Positions 1-6,095 of a stretch of 15,062 bases of DNA are shown here, one piece after another; the stretch's first letter is position 1; each line of letters starts with the position of its first letter. The notes beneath the pieces are model-generated. The model was not told the DNA's origin. It did no database searches and saw only the letters and a program-made list of their open reading frames with translations. Source of the DNA: a bacterium (GTDB taxonomy: Bacteria; UBP13; UBA5359); NCBI GenBank assembly GCA_028699365.1, contig JAQVUQ010000015.1, positions 1 through 15,062 on the forward strand, in the 5' to 3' direction. The position numbers and the translations under genes are program-made.

Positions 1-201
1 CTTCGTCACGGCGACAAGGACAGGCTGGAGAACGAAGACATCTCCTTTCACCGAAACGTCCGCCGGGGGTTCCTGCGGTTGGCGGCGGAGGATGCCGGCA
101 GATACCGGGTAATCGATGCCTCTCGTCCGGTTGAGGATGTTTTTACATCGCTTTTCACGGCGGTAATGGATTATCTAAGGCACAGCGGGTGGCAGGCATG
201 A
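1..201 (+). CDS. tmk: Thymidylate kinase, C-terminal part (5' end outside window)
   Basis: The open frame from base 1 to the TGA at 199-201 encodes 66 residues. It starts LRHGDKDRLENEDISFHRNV and ends in HSGWQA. The DRLE...FHRNVRRGFLRLA pattern followed by YRVIDASRPVEDV matches the region after the lid of bacterial thymidylate kinases, which phosphorylate dTMP to dTDP. The P-loop and DR(Y/F/H) motifs would lie upstream of the window. The next gene, holB, overlaps its stop codon by four bases (ATGA), and the tmk-holB-ricT order is common in Bacillota, which supports the call. The identification rests on the C-terminal third only. Confidence 0.85.
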   Translation, partial: LRHGDKDRLENEDISFHRNVRRGFLRLAAEDAGRYRVIDASRPVEDVFTSLFTAVMDYLRHSGWQA

Positions 202-1133
202 CGTTCTCAGGTATAATAGGGCATGTATCCGCCAAGGAAGCGCTTCGTGGTGCCGTCAGGCGTGACCGTGTCAGCAACGCTTACATATTCTGCGGCCCGG
301 CAGGCATCGGCAGGACCTCTCTGGCCCTGGCATATGCCGCATACTTGAACTGCAGCGGGCGGAAGGCAGACGATGGCGACGCCTGCGGGTTATGTTCCTC
401 CTGCTTGAAGATCGCTTCTAACGGACATCCTGATGTGCATGTGTTGAAGCCGGAGCGTGCGGTTATCCGCATAGACGATGTCAGGGAGATGATCAAGGAG
501 TGCATCTATCCGCCGTTTGAGGGCAAATGGAAGGTATGCGTGATAGACGATGCTGATTGTCTCGGCGAGGGAGCGGCCAACGCTCTGTTGAAAACGCTGG
601 AGGAGGCTCCCGGCAGAGCGGTATTCATTCTTGTTGCCAGGAGCGGTGCAAGTCTCTTACCGACCATTGTTTCCCGCTGTCAGATATTGGAACTGGCTCA
701 GCCGTCCGGAGACGAGCTTTCTGCCGGCCTGCGAGGTCTTACACAGGCAAGCGACGATGAGATCGAAGCAGCCTGTCATCTGTCGGGCGGGTTGACGGCG
801 AAGGCTGTAAAGATCCTGAGCGGAGAGGAGTCTCCTGCCGGGGAGGAACTATTGGAAGAGGTAATGGGCCACATTCTCTCAGGGAATCCGCTGCGGGCTC
901 TGCGCGCGGCTGAGTGTATGCAGATAACGGCCACCGGATACGGTGACAAGACGGAAGGAGTAATCGTAGTTCTGGACGAAGTCTGTCGCAGAACGGTGCG
1001 GAATGCAGTCGAGGGCGAGGGTGGCCCGGCGGCATCCGCTACGGTACTGCTGGCTGAGGAGGCCAAGGCCGCTCTTCGACTCAACGCCAATCCGCAGTTG
1101 ACCTTGGAGAGTTTTATTATACAATTGATGTAG
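198..1133 (+). CDS. holB: DNA polymerase III delta' subunit
   Basis: This is the clamp-loader delta' subunit (AAA+ fold) of the replicative polymerase. From the ATG at 198 the protein has 311 residues. A P-loop-like GPAGIGRT lies at residues 33-40, with Arg in place of the usual Lys, which fits a subunit that need not hydrolyse ATP. A zinc site follows (C52, C63, C66, C69). The Walker B-like CVIDDADCL, the NALLKTLEEAP segment and the SRC motif (TIVSRCQ) come next, and a helical C-terminal domain ends the protein. The ATG overlaps the tmk stop as ATGA, implying translational coupling. A GTG at 189 is an alternative start that would add three residues. ricT follows after 19 bases. Confidence 0.93.
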   Translation: MTFSGIIGHVSAKEALRGAVRRDRVSNAYIFCGPAGIGRTSLALAYAAYLNCSGRKADDGDACGLCSSCLKIASNGHPDVHVLKPERAVIRIDDVREMIKECIYPPFEGKWKVCVIDDADCLGEGAANALLKTLEEAPGRAVFILVARSGASLLPTIVSRCQILELAQPSGDELSAGLRGLTQASDDEIEAACHLSGGLTAKAVKILSGEESPAGEELLEEVMGHILSGNPLRALRAAECMQITATGYGDKTEGVIVVLDEVCRRTVRNAVEGEGGPAASATVLLAEEAKAALRLNANPQLTLESFIIQLM

Positions 1134-1152
1134 ACTAGGGGGAAGGAAACAA

Positions 1153-1992
1153 ATGCACACAGTAGTGGGTGTCAGCTTCAAGGAAGCCGGCAAGATATAT
1201 TATTTTGATCCGCAGGAACTGGAACTGCATGAGGGAGATACCGTAATCGTAGAGACCGCTTCCGGTCTGGAAAGCGGGCATGTAGTCACCGGCGTCAAGC
1301 ATGTCTCTCCCGAAGAGGTTACCACACCGCTCAAGAGGGTGGTGCGTCGTGCCGACGAGCGGGACATAAAGCATCTGGAAGAGAACAGGCAGAAAGAGCG
1401 GCAGGCTTTGGATATTTGCCAGGCTAAAGTCGAAGAACTGGGACTGGCTATGAAACTGGTGGAAGCAGAGTATACATTCGACCGCAGCCGGGTGGTCTTC
1501 TACTTTACCGCAGACGGCCGGGTCGATTTTCGAGAGCTTGTACGTCGTCTGGCATCGACCTTGAAAACGAGAATCGAGATGCACCAGATAGGCGTGCGCG
1601 ATGAAGCCAAGATGATAGGCGGGCTGGGCATGTGCGGGCGCTCTCTCTGTTGCGCCACCTTTCTGGAGGGCTTCCAGCCGGTCTCGATCAAAATGGCCAA
1701 GGAGCAGAACCTTCCGTTGAATCCTACCAAGATATCCGGTATGTGCGGGCGCCTGATGTGCTGCCTGAATTACGAAAACGACTATTATAAAGAGGTCAAG
1801 TCGCGCCTGCCCAAAGTCGGCACTCAGGTCGAAACGGAGCACGGCGCGGGAACCATCGTAGAAGTCAACGTTCCTAAGGAGAGCGTAGTTGTCAGGCTTT
1901 TTGAGGCAGGACATGTTGAGGTGCCTGCCGACAGTGTCAAATGCGGCCAATGCAACGGGCAGTGTAAAAAAGGTAAACCTGTCAAAAACTGA
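1153..1992 (+). CDS. ricT: PSP1-domain protein RicT (YaaT-like)
   Basis: The 279-residue protein has the PSP1 domain of RicT/YaaT. In Bacillus subtilis this protein joins RicA and RicF in an Fe-S-containing complex that promotes RNase Y-dependent mRNA maturation and affects sporulation, competence and biofilm formation. The hallmark paired cysteine motifs are GMCGRSLCC and GMCGRLMCCLNYE, in the middle of the protein. A helical, charged stretch precedes them (about residues 65-100), and a beta-rich C-terminal segment follows (GAGTIVEVNV). An extra Cys cluster, KCGQCNGQCKKG, lies near the C-terminus and could bind metal. The start ATG has a good site upstream (GGGGGAAGG, 1138-1146). It follows holB by 19 bases, as in other Bacillota, and a strong hairpin lies about 50 bases after the stop. 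Confidence 0.93.
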   Translation: MHTVVGVSFKEAGKIYYFDPQELELHEGDTVIVETASGLESGHVVTGVKHVSPEEVTTPLKRVVRRADERDIKHLEENRQKERQALDICQAKVEELGLAMKLVEAEYTFDRSRVVFYFTADGRVDFRELVRRLASTLKTRIEMHQIGVRDEAKMIGGLGMCGRSLCCATFLEGFQPVSIKMAKEQNLPLNPTKISGMCGRLMCCLNYENDYYKEVKSRLPKVGTQVETEHGAGTIVEVNVPKESVVVRLFEAGHVEVPADSVKCGQCNGQCKKGKPVKN

Positions 1993-2045
1993 AGACGGTT
2001 CGATTTTCAGTCAGGGAGGATATTGCCTTCTCATGTGAATATGCC

Positions 2046-2075
2046 GGGGCCGGGCGAAGAATACCGCCCGGCCCC
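2046..2075. terminator. GC-rich hairpin closing the holB-ricT unit
   Basis: A perfect 11-bp inverted repeat, GGGGCCGGGCG (2046-2056) and CGCCCGGCCCC (2065-2075), is separated by 8 bases. It lies between ricT (+) and the convergent DUF378 gene (-), so it can serve both. No clear T-run follows on either strand, so whether it terminates without a factor is uncertain. Confidence 0.6.
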
Positions 2076-2102
2076 TCTGCTGTCTTCATCAGCTTCTGCG
2101 GC

Positions 2103-2327
2103 TCAGGTTCTTGCCATGCGTGATTCTTCACGCAGCGCCGGCGATATAACGGCTATGTATATGGCTGACAGCCCTACAAGCACGTAGATTATTCTGGACA
2201 AAGCCGTCATGTCGCCGAAAATGGCGGCTACCAGATTGAACCCGAATGCCCCGATAAGACCCCAGTTCAGACCACCGATGATAAGCAGCACCAGAGCCGT
2301 CCAATCGAGAGTGCTCAACCCTCTCAT
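2103..2327 (-). CDS. DUF378 family small membrane protein
   Basis: The 74-residue protein starts MRGLSTLDWTALVLLIIGGL and contains the NWGLIGAFGFNLV segment typical of DUF378 proteins. It has two predicted membrane helices (about residues 9-30 and 38-60) and a charged C-terminus. The function of the family is not known. The start was chosen at 2327 because AAGGAGGTG sits just upstream at ideal spacing. The longer frame to 2384 would add 19 polar residues with no ribosome site. The gene lies downstream of a tRNA-Leu on the same strand but is separated from it by a terminator, and it converges on ricT. Confidence 0.85.
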   Translation of the reverse strand: MRGLSTLDWTALVLLIIGGLNWGLIGAFGFNLVAAIFGDMTALSRIIYVLVGLSAIYIAVISPALREESRMART

Positions 2328-2357
2328 GATATCCACCTCCTTGATAGTTTTTACCGG

Positions 2358-2386
2358 CGATGGTCTGCCTTGCGGGCGAGACATCG
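2358..2386 (-). other. Possible leader hairpin upstream of DUF378
   Basis: CGATGGTCTGCC (2358-2369) and GGCGAGACATCG (2375-2386) can pair over 11 bp with two single-base bulges and a 5-base loop. It would lie in the 5' leader of the DUF378 mRNA if the promoter candidate at 2416-2445 is correct. No riboswitch class is recognised, and the feature may be chance. Confidence 0.3.
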
Positions 2387-2415
2387 TCGCTATCTGTCAA
2401 TCCAGTGCCATCATA

Positions 2416-2445
2416 TATATACCCATTTATTGCAGTAGATTACAA
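2416..2445 (-). promoter_or_regulatory. Candidate sigma-A promoter for DUF378 gene
   Basis: On the minus strand TTGTAA (2440-2445) is followed after 18 bases by TATATA (2416-2421). The match to consensus is moderate and the region is AT-rich, so chance is possible. It would give a leader of about 80 bases. Confidence 0.35.
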
Positions 2446-2520
2446 ATATTGGAAACTCATATAAAAAATCTGTCGGATATTTACTGTTGTTATATTGTAC
2501 AGCTCGCCTGCAGTAACCAA

Positions 2521-2551
2521 ACAAAAAGCGGCCATCTTTCGAAAGCCGCTT
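2521..2551 (-). terminator. Rho-independent terminator after tRNA-Leu
   Basis: Read on the minus strand, AAGCGGC (2545-2551) pairs with GCCGCTT (2526-2532) and is followed by a T-rich run (TTTTTGT). It begins 18 bases downstream of the encoded CCA of the tRNA. Confidence 0.8.
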
Positions 2552-2568
2552 GAATACTGGTGTTTTTC

Positions 2569-2655
2569 TGGTGCCGAAGCGGGGACTCGAACCCCGACGA
2601 GCGCATGCTCACTAGACCCTGAACCTAGCGCGTCTACCAATTCCGCCACTTCGGC
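2569..2655 (-). tRNA. tRNA-Leu (anticodon CAG)
   Basis: The 87-base gene folds as a class II tRNA. The acceptor stem is GCCGAAG (2649-2655) with CTTCGGC (2573-2579), followed by discriminator A and an encoded CCA (2569-2571). The D arm contains TTGGTAGAC. The anticodon stem CTAGG/TCTAG encloses the loop TTCAGGG, giving anticodon CAG, which reads CUG. A long variable arm (GAGCATGCGCTC region) and a TTCGAGT T-loop complete it. The class II shape and this anticodon identify it as leucine. Confidence 0.96.
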
Positions 2656-2730
2656 ACGCTCGGCACTCCCGGATCGGCTCGTCTCAGGGATACGAGCTTC
2701 AACTCCTGCAGAAGCCTGATTGCAAAAGAT

Positions 2731-2759
2731 ATGATATCAAAAAACAGATAAGATGTAAA
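2731..2759 (-). promoter_or_regulatory. Promoter of tRNA-Leu
   Basis: On the minus strand TTTACA (2754-2759), a 17-base spacer and TATCAT (2731-2736) form a good sigma-A promoter. The predicted start near 2724 leaves a leader of about 70 bases before the mature tRNA 5' end. Confidence 0.65.
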
Positions 2760-2798
2760 CCTGCAAATGCTTGATTATTACCTTCGGCCTGGGTTAAG

Positions 2799-3740
2799 AT
2801 GGTTAACATGATACTTATTATTAATCCCAATATAAATATCGACAGAACCTATACCATTCCCGGGTTCAGAGCGGGTGCGGTCTTCCGCCCCGAAACCGTG
2901 CAATCTTATGCCAACGGCAAAGGTGTGAATGTGGCCAGAATTATGCTGTTGCTGGGTGCGGACCCGCTGGTCGTCGGGTTCACCGGTGGAAGCAACGGTC
3001 GCTTTATAAGGGAATCATTGATTGCCCAGGGCATACCGGCCGAACTGACGGAGGTGGAGGGCGAATCACGCATCAACAGTGTTATCGTTGATGCCCGGAG
3101 CGCAAAGGACACCGTCATCAACGAGCCTGGCCCGGAGTTGGCGGAGGACAGCGCCGATCTGCTTCTGCAGAGTATAGAAGAAAGGATCGCGGCAGCCGAT
3201 CTCGTTATCGCCGCAGGCAGTCTGCCTCGCGGTTTGAGTCCGCGTCTCTACGTTGAGAGCATACGCATGGCCCAAAAGCATAACAAGCGCTTCATACTGG
3301 ATGCCTCCGGCGAAAACCTGAGGCTCGGGCTGGAAGCCGGCCCATATATGGTCAAGCCTAACGAGGATGAACTGACAGGTCTGCTGGGAGCTTTGTCTCA
3401 CGATCCGGCCGGGATGGCCGAAGCTGTCAGAAGCAGAATCACCGGTAGTACCAGGGCTTTTCTGGTAACACTCGGAGAGCGTGGCGCCCTTCTGATAACG
3501 GAACAAGAGACGGTTTTCTACCGCCAGCCGGATCTGCCGTCCTGCTCATGCACCGGTTGCGGTGATGCCTGCCTCGGGGGTGTGGGAACTTTGCTGTCAA
3601 TAGGTGAAGATCTTCGGACCGCCTGTCGCCTGGGGATAGCCGCTGCCGCCGCCAATACTCTGATGCCCGGGCCGGGACTTTGTCGTCTGTCCGATATACG
3701 GCATATAGAAGGGATGATAACGGAGGAGATAGTATCTTGA
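2799..3740 (+). CDS. PfkB-family sugar kinase, 1-phosphofructokinase/LacC-like
   Basis: The 313-residue protein belongs to the ribokinase/PfkB superfamily and is closest by pattern to the FruK/LacC hexose-phosphate kinases. These phosphorylate fructose-1-phosphate or tagatose-6-phosphate in the cytoplasm. The N-terminal IINPNINIDRTYTI, the substrate-site motif YANGKGVNVARIMLLLGA and the ASGENLRLGLEAGPYMVKPNEDEL segment are all present. The catalytic-base motif reads GCGDACLGG (Asp256), where most relatives have GAGD. No PTS genes are nearby, so the substrate is not fixed by context. No strong ribosome site precedes the ATG at 2799, and an ATG at 2808 is possible. The stop overlaps the next gene as TTGA, so the two are probably co-translated. 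Confidence 0.85.
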   Translation: MVNMILIINPNINIDRTYTIPGFRAGAVFRPETVQSYANGKGVNVARIMLLLGADPLVVGFTGGSNGRFIRESLIAQGIPAELTEVEGESRINSVIVDARSAKDTVINEPGPELAEDSADLLLQSIEERIAAADLVIAAGSLPRGLSPRLYVESIRMAQKHNKRFILDASGENLRLGLEAGPYMVKPNEDELTGLLGALSHDPAGMAEAVRSRITGSTRAFLVTLGERGALLITEQETVFYRQPDLPSCSCTGCGDACLGGVGTLLSIGEDLRTACRLGIAAAAANTLMPGPGLCRLSDIRHIEGMITEEIVS

Positions 3741-4492
3741 ACGACGGCATATACAGGGATCTGGCCGATATATACGATCATCTCATGGGTGATGTACCAT
3801 ATGCCCGGTGGATCGAGTATGTTGAGAAAACCTTCAGGCGTTTCAAAGTAAATCCGTCTCTGATTCTGGATCTGGCCTGCGGCACCGGCACGGTGTCACT
3901 GACACTGGCCGGGAGAGGCTACAGGGTCATCGGTGTAGACCGTGCTCGGAAGATGATAGAGAGGGCTGAGGCTAAACGGAAAGCCGATGCCAATCCGTGT
4001 TTTATCTGCCAGGATCTTTGCAGTATGAATCTGGAGGGGGTTAGTGCCGATGCTGCCGTCTGCCTGTTCGATTCACTGAATTACATCACCGATTACGACG
4101 ATTTGTGCCGGGCCTTTGTGTGTGCAGCCGGACACCTGAAACCGGGAGCTCTGTTTGTTATCGATGTCAACACCGAACTGGCCCTGGCTGAAGAACTCTT
4201 TACCCAGGACAATCTATCGGAGAAAAACGCTAATCTGTACTATGTATGGAAAAGCAGATATGATGCTGAAAAACGATTGTGTCGTGTCAAGATGCTCTTT
4301 CTTACACGACAGCCGGATGGTAATTACCGGACGCTGGAGGAGGAGCATTGGCAGCGGGCCTATCGGCCGGAAGAACTGATCGCGGGATTGGAGAGCGCCG
4401 GCTTTCTGGTTGAGGGGCTTTTCGATGAAGCTACTTTCAGGCATGCGGGAGACGGCACTGAGCGCATGTACGTAATTGCCAGACGGATTTGA
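3737..4492 (+). CDS. Class I SAM-dependent methyltransferase
   Basis: This is a 251-residue Rossmann-fold methyltransferase of unknown substrate. Motif I, LILDLACGTGTVSLTL, begins near residue 42 and the acidic GVD end of strand 2 follows. A later segment (AAVCLFDSLNYITD) resembles motif IV of small-molecule methyltransferases. The start is the TTG at 3737. It overlaps the TGA of the kinase gene as TTGA and has GGAGGAG eight bases upstream, so this start is well supported over a longer frame from 3680. Coupling to a PfkB kinase hints at joint action on a small metabolite, but the sequence does not show which one. Confidence 0.88.
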   Translation: MNDGIYRDLADIYDHLMGDVPYARWIEYVEKTFRRFKVNPSLILDLACGTGTVSLTLAGRGYRVIGVDRARKMIERAEAKRKADANPCFICQDLCSMNLEGVSADAAVCLFDSLNYITDYDDLCRAFVCAAGHLKPGALFVIDVNTELALAEELFTQDNLSEKNANLYYVWKSRYDAEKRLCRVKMLFLTRQPDGNYRTLEEEHWQRAYRPEELIAGLESAGFLVEGLFDEATFRHAGDGTERMYVIARRI

Positions 4493-4517
4493 ACGGATCG
4501 GAAATCCGTTATATATG
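4489..4517 (+). promoter_or_regulatory. Candidate promoter and small hairpin before DUF948 gene
   Basis: TTGAAC (4489-4494), a 17-base spacer and TATATG (4512-4517) give a mediocre sigma-A match. The spacer contains most of a 7-bp hairpin, AACGGAT/ATCCGTT (4492-4510). The hairpin lacks a T-run, so it is a poor terminator for the methyltransferase gene. Confidence 0.3.
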
Positions 4518-4551
4518 CTATTATAGTGATATGAGATTCAGGAGGTAAAAT

Positions 4552-4926
4552 ATGGCTGTTGAAACTAGTTTGACCGTAATAGCCGTTTGCATGATCGTTT
4601 TGGTGGCGGCTCTATTGGCGGTAGCCGTAGCGGCACTGATTCTGGTCGTGAAACTGATCGGAGTTATCAGCAAGGTGGGCAATGCGGTGCAGGAAATCAG
4701 GCAGCAGGTCCAGCCGCTGATTTCTCAGGCAGAGACGACAGGCAGGGAAGTGAGCGAAACGGTTCTGTCCGTTACCAGGAAGGTCATGAGGGTGGTCGGC
4801 AGTATCGCCCAGGCGGTGGAGTATCTCACGGAAAACCCGTTTAAAACCGTTGCGCAGATCATTGCCAGGTTTCGCAGACAGAATACCCCCAACGGGAGCT
4901 CGGATCGCAGTGAACGGAGAGGATAG
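4552..4926 (+). CDS. DUF948 family membrane-anchored protein (YtxG-like)
   Basis: The 124-residue protein has one long N-terminal membrane helix (about residues 7-38). A helical, coiled-coil-like segment follows (NAVQEIRQQVQPLISQAET), with a conserved YLTENPFKTVAQII stretch and a charged, disordered C-terminus. This is the layout of DUF948/YtxG proteins, which are linked to stress response and envelope functions in Bacillus but have no defined biochemical role. The start ATG has CAGGAGGT upstream at good spacing. Its last codons overlap the next gene by 17 bases, making this the first of three translationally linked small membrane-protein genes. Confidence 0.82.
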   Translation: MAVETSLTVIAVCMIVLVAALLAVAVAALILVVKLIGVISKVGNAVQEIRQQVQPLISQAETTGREVSETVLSVTRKVMRVVGSIAQAVEYLTENPFKTVAQIIARFRRQNTPNGSSDRSERRG

Positions 4927-5206
4927 GGAACTGCTGGAGCGGTTTCACCGGGATGCCGAAGACTTCAGACGTTATATGGCGCAGAGCGGTATACGGCAGT
5001 ATATGGAGTTATTGCGCCATCCCGGCAGATTGTTTCTGGTGAATCTGCTGAGCGGGATCGCAACAGGCTTAGGCATACTTATCGGCGGTACCGTCCTCGT
5101 CGCTCTTATCATCTGGATACTGTCGCAGTTTGTGACTCTGCCACTGATAGGCGATTTTATTGCAGTGATAGTCAGAGAGGTGCAGCGTCGTGTCGGATCG
5201 CCGTAG
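4910..5206 (+). CDS. Small membrane protein, DUF5665-like
   Basis: The 98-residue product from the GTG at 4910 starts with a charged region (NGEDRELLERFHRDAEDF) containing RYMAQSGIRQYMELLRHPGR. A hydrophobic region of about 45 residues follows with two closely spaced membrane segments (LFLVNLLSGIATGLGILIGG, and VALIIWILSQF onward). This resembles DUF5665 proteins, whose function is unknown. GGGAG lies 11 bases upstream of the GTG. A longer frame from 4850 lies wholly inside the DUF948 gene and looks non-native (Pro/Arg-rich). It overlaps both neighbours, by 17 bases at each end. Confidence 0.7.
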   Translation: MNGEDRELLERFHRDAEDFRRYMAQSGIRQYMELLRHPGRLFLVNLLSGIATGLGILIGGTVLVALIIWILSQFVTLPLIGDFIAVIVREVQRRVGSP

Positions 5207-5399
5207 CGGGCTGCGTCGCAGGATTCATTACCTGGCCATGGCTTACCGTCAGCGCATGGAAATAAACGCCGGCCGGCCGGTAGGAGCTGTGCTGGCCGGT
5301 AGTTTTATAGCAGGACTGGGGCGCGGTCTTGGATTGGTGCTCGGCGCCACCCTGGCGGCAGTGCTCTTGGCTTATATCCTCGGCCATCTGACTAACTAG
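5190..5399 (+). CDS. Small Gly/Ala-rich membrane protein, unknown function
   Basis: The 69-residue protein has a basic N-terminal third (SDRRSGLRRRIHYLAMAYRQR). Glycine-rich hydrophobic helices follow (GAVLAGSFIAGLGRGLGLVL, ATLAAVLLAYILG) with small-residue spacing suggestive of helix packing. I do not recognise the family. Translation from the GTG at 5190 is supported by GAGAGGTG just upstream, inside the preceding gene, so it is coupled to it. Its last eight bases overlap the 3' end of the convergent clpP gene. Confidence 0.65.
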   Translation: MSDRRSGLRRRIHYLAMAYRQRMEINAGRPVGAVLAGSFIAGLGRGLGLVLGATLAAVLLAYILGHLTN

Positions 5400-5928
5400 G
5401 ATATATGATCCTGTCTATCAGGCGATACTGCAGTGCCGCCTCGGGAGTCAAATAGTAGTCCTTCATGGTGTCTATGCTGACTTCCTCAATGTTCTTCCCC
5501 GTATGGCCTGAAACAATGCTGTTCAATTGATGCTTCAGCCTGACGATCTCCAGCGCCGATGTCTCTATCTCGCTGGCTGTGCCGAAGGCTTTGCCTGAAG
5601 GCTGATGGATCAGCATACGTGAATTAGGCAACGCAAAACGCTTTCCGGGGGCGCCGCCTGTTAGAATTATAGCTCCCATGGAGCATGCCTGCCCCACGCA
5701 GACGGTGATGACATCCGGCTTGACCGTTTGCATGATATCGTATACAGCCAGTCCGGCCGTAACCAGCCCGCCGGGGGAATTAATATACAGAGTTATGTCC
5801 TCCGTCGGGTTTTCGCATTCCAGTTGAAGCAGCTTTTCGACGATCTCATAACTGCTGGAATCGTTGATTTCTCCCCTGAGAAGGACAATTCGTCTGCTGA
5901 GCAGATCTGAAGCTTTACCATCGCGCAA
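5392..5928 (-). CDS. clpP: ClpP-family serine protease, short divergent isoform
   Basis: From the TTG at 5928 the product has 178 residues (189 if the upstream TTG at 5961 is used). The ClpP fold is clear: INSPGG oxyanion region, GQACSMGA with the nucleophile Ser83, LIHQP with His108, and Asp157 in TMKDYYLTPEAA, completing the triad. The TTG at 5928 is preferred. GAAAGGGAG sits 8 bases upstream, while 5961 lacks a ribosome site and would lie only about 11 bases from the predicted transcription start. The usual N-terminal segment before SRLL(K)DRI, which forms the axial-pore loops and contacts Clp ATPases, is missing. No clpX or clpA is nearby. This is probably a secondary paralogue, and partner choice or substrate may differ from housekeeping ClpP. 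Confidence 0.88.
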   Translation of the reverse strand: MRDGKASDLLSRRIVLLRGEINDSSSYEIVEKLLQLECENPTEDITLYINSPGGLVTAGLAVYDIMQTVKPDVITVCVGQACSMGAIILTGGAPGKRFALPNSRMLIHQPSGKAFGTASEIETSALEIVRLKHQLNSIVSGHTGKNIEEVSIDTMKDYYLTPEAALQYRLIDRIIYPS

Positions 5929-5974
5929 ATTCGTTACTCCCTTTCGTCTGTAAAAGTTCAACGTTAAAAGTTAT

Positions 5975-5993
5975 ACACATTATAACAATGTGT
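5975..5993. promoter_or_regulatory. Palindrome over the clpP -10 box, possible operator
   Basis: ACACATT (5975-5981) and AATGTGT (5987-5993) are perfect 7-bp inverted arms around a 5-base centre, overlapping the TATAAT box. A dimeric repressor bound here would block clpP transcription. It is 27 bases from the promoter-like element of the divergent ATP-grasp operon, so joint control is possible. No regulator gene is adjacent. Confidence 0.45.
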
Positions 5994-6007
5994 CTTCACG
6001 GCGTCAA
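5979..6007 (-). promoter_or_regulatory. Strong sigma-A promoter of clpP
   Basis: On the minus strand TTGACG (6002-6007), exactly 17 bases and TATAAT (5979-5984) make a near-consensus promoter. The implied transcription start near 5972 supports the TTG at 5928 as the translation start. Confidence 0.85.
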
Positions 6008-6019
6008 TTGAATGTATAT

Positions 6020-6045
6020 GTTTAGCTTCAAATTCGCCGGGGTAT
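6020..6045 (+). promoter_or_regulatory. Sigma-B/sigma-F-type promoter candidate for ATP-grasp/KGG operon
   Basis: GTTTAG (6020-6025), a 14-base spacer and GGGTAT (6040-6045) match 11 of 12 positions of the Bacillus general-stress pattern GTTTAA-N14-GGGTAT. Extended to GGGTATATT (6040-6048), it also fits the forespore sigma-F/G type. A weaker sigma-A reading exists (TTTAGC-16-TATATT). It lies about 50-75 bases before the ligase start. It is noteworthy because gsiB, the Bacillus KGG-protein gene, is a classic sigma-B target. Confidence 0.5.
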
Positions 6046-6095
6046 ATTTAGGCACAGAGAGCTGAGTTGAACTACGGCGAAACGGAGAACCATTG

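Noticed and set aside
1135-1950. 271-residue minus-strand frame opposite ricT
   Set aside because: It lies entirely antisense to a clear, conserved gene, has no recognisable domain, and its composition is typical of shadow frames in G+C-rich codon patterns.
2440-2719. Open frames on both strands across the tRNA-Leu, with peptides such as MAELVDALGSGSS and GAEAGTRTPTSA
   Set aside because: These are the well-known spurious translations of a tRNA-Leu gene. The tRNA fold is complete and no ribosome site supports the frames.
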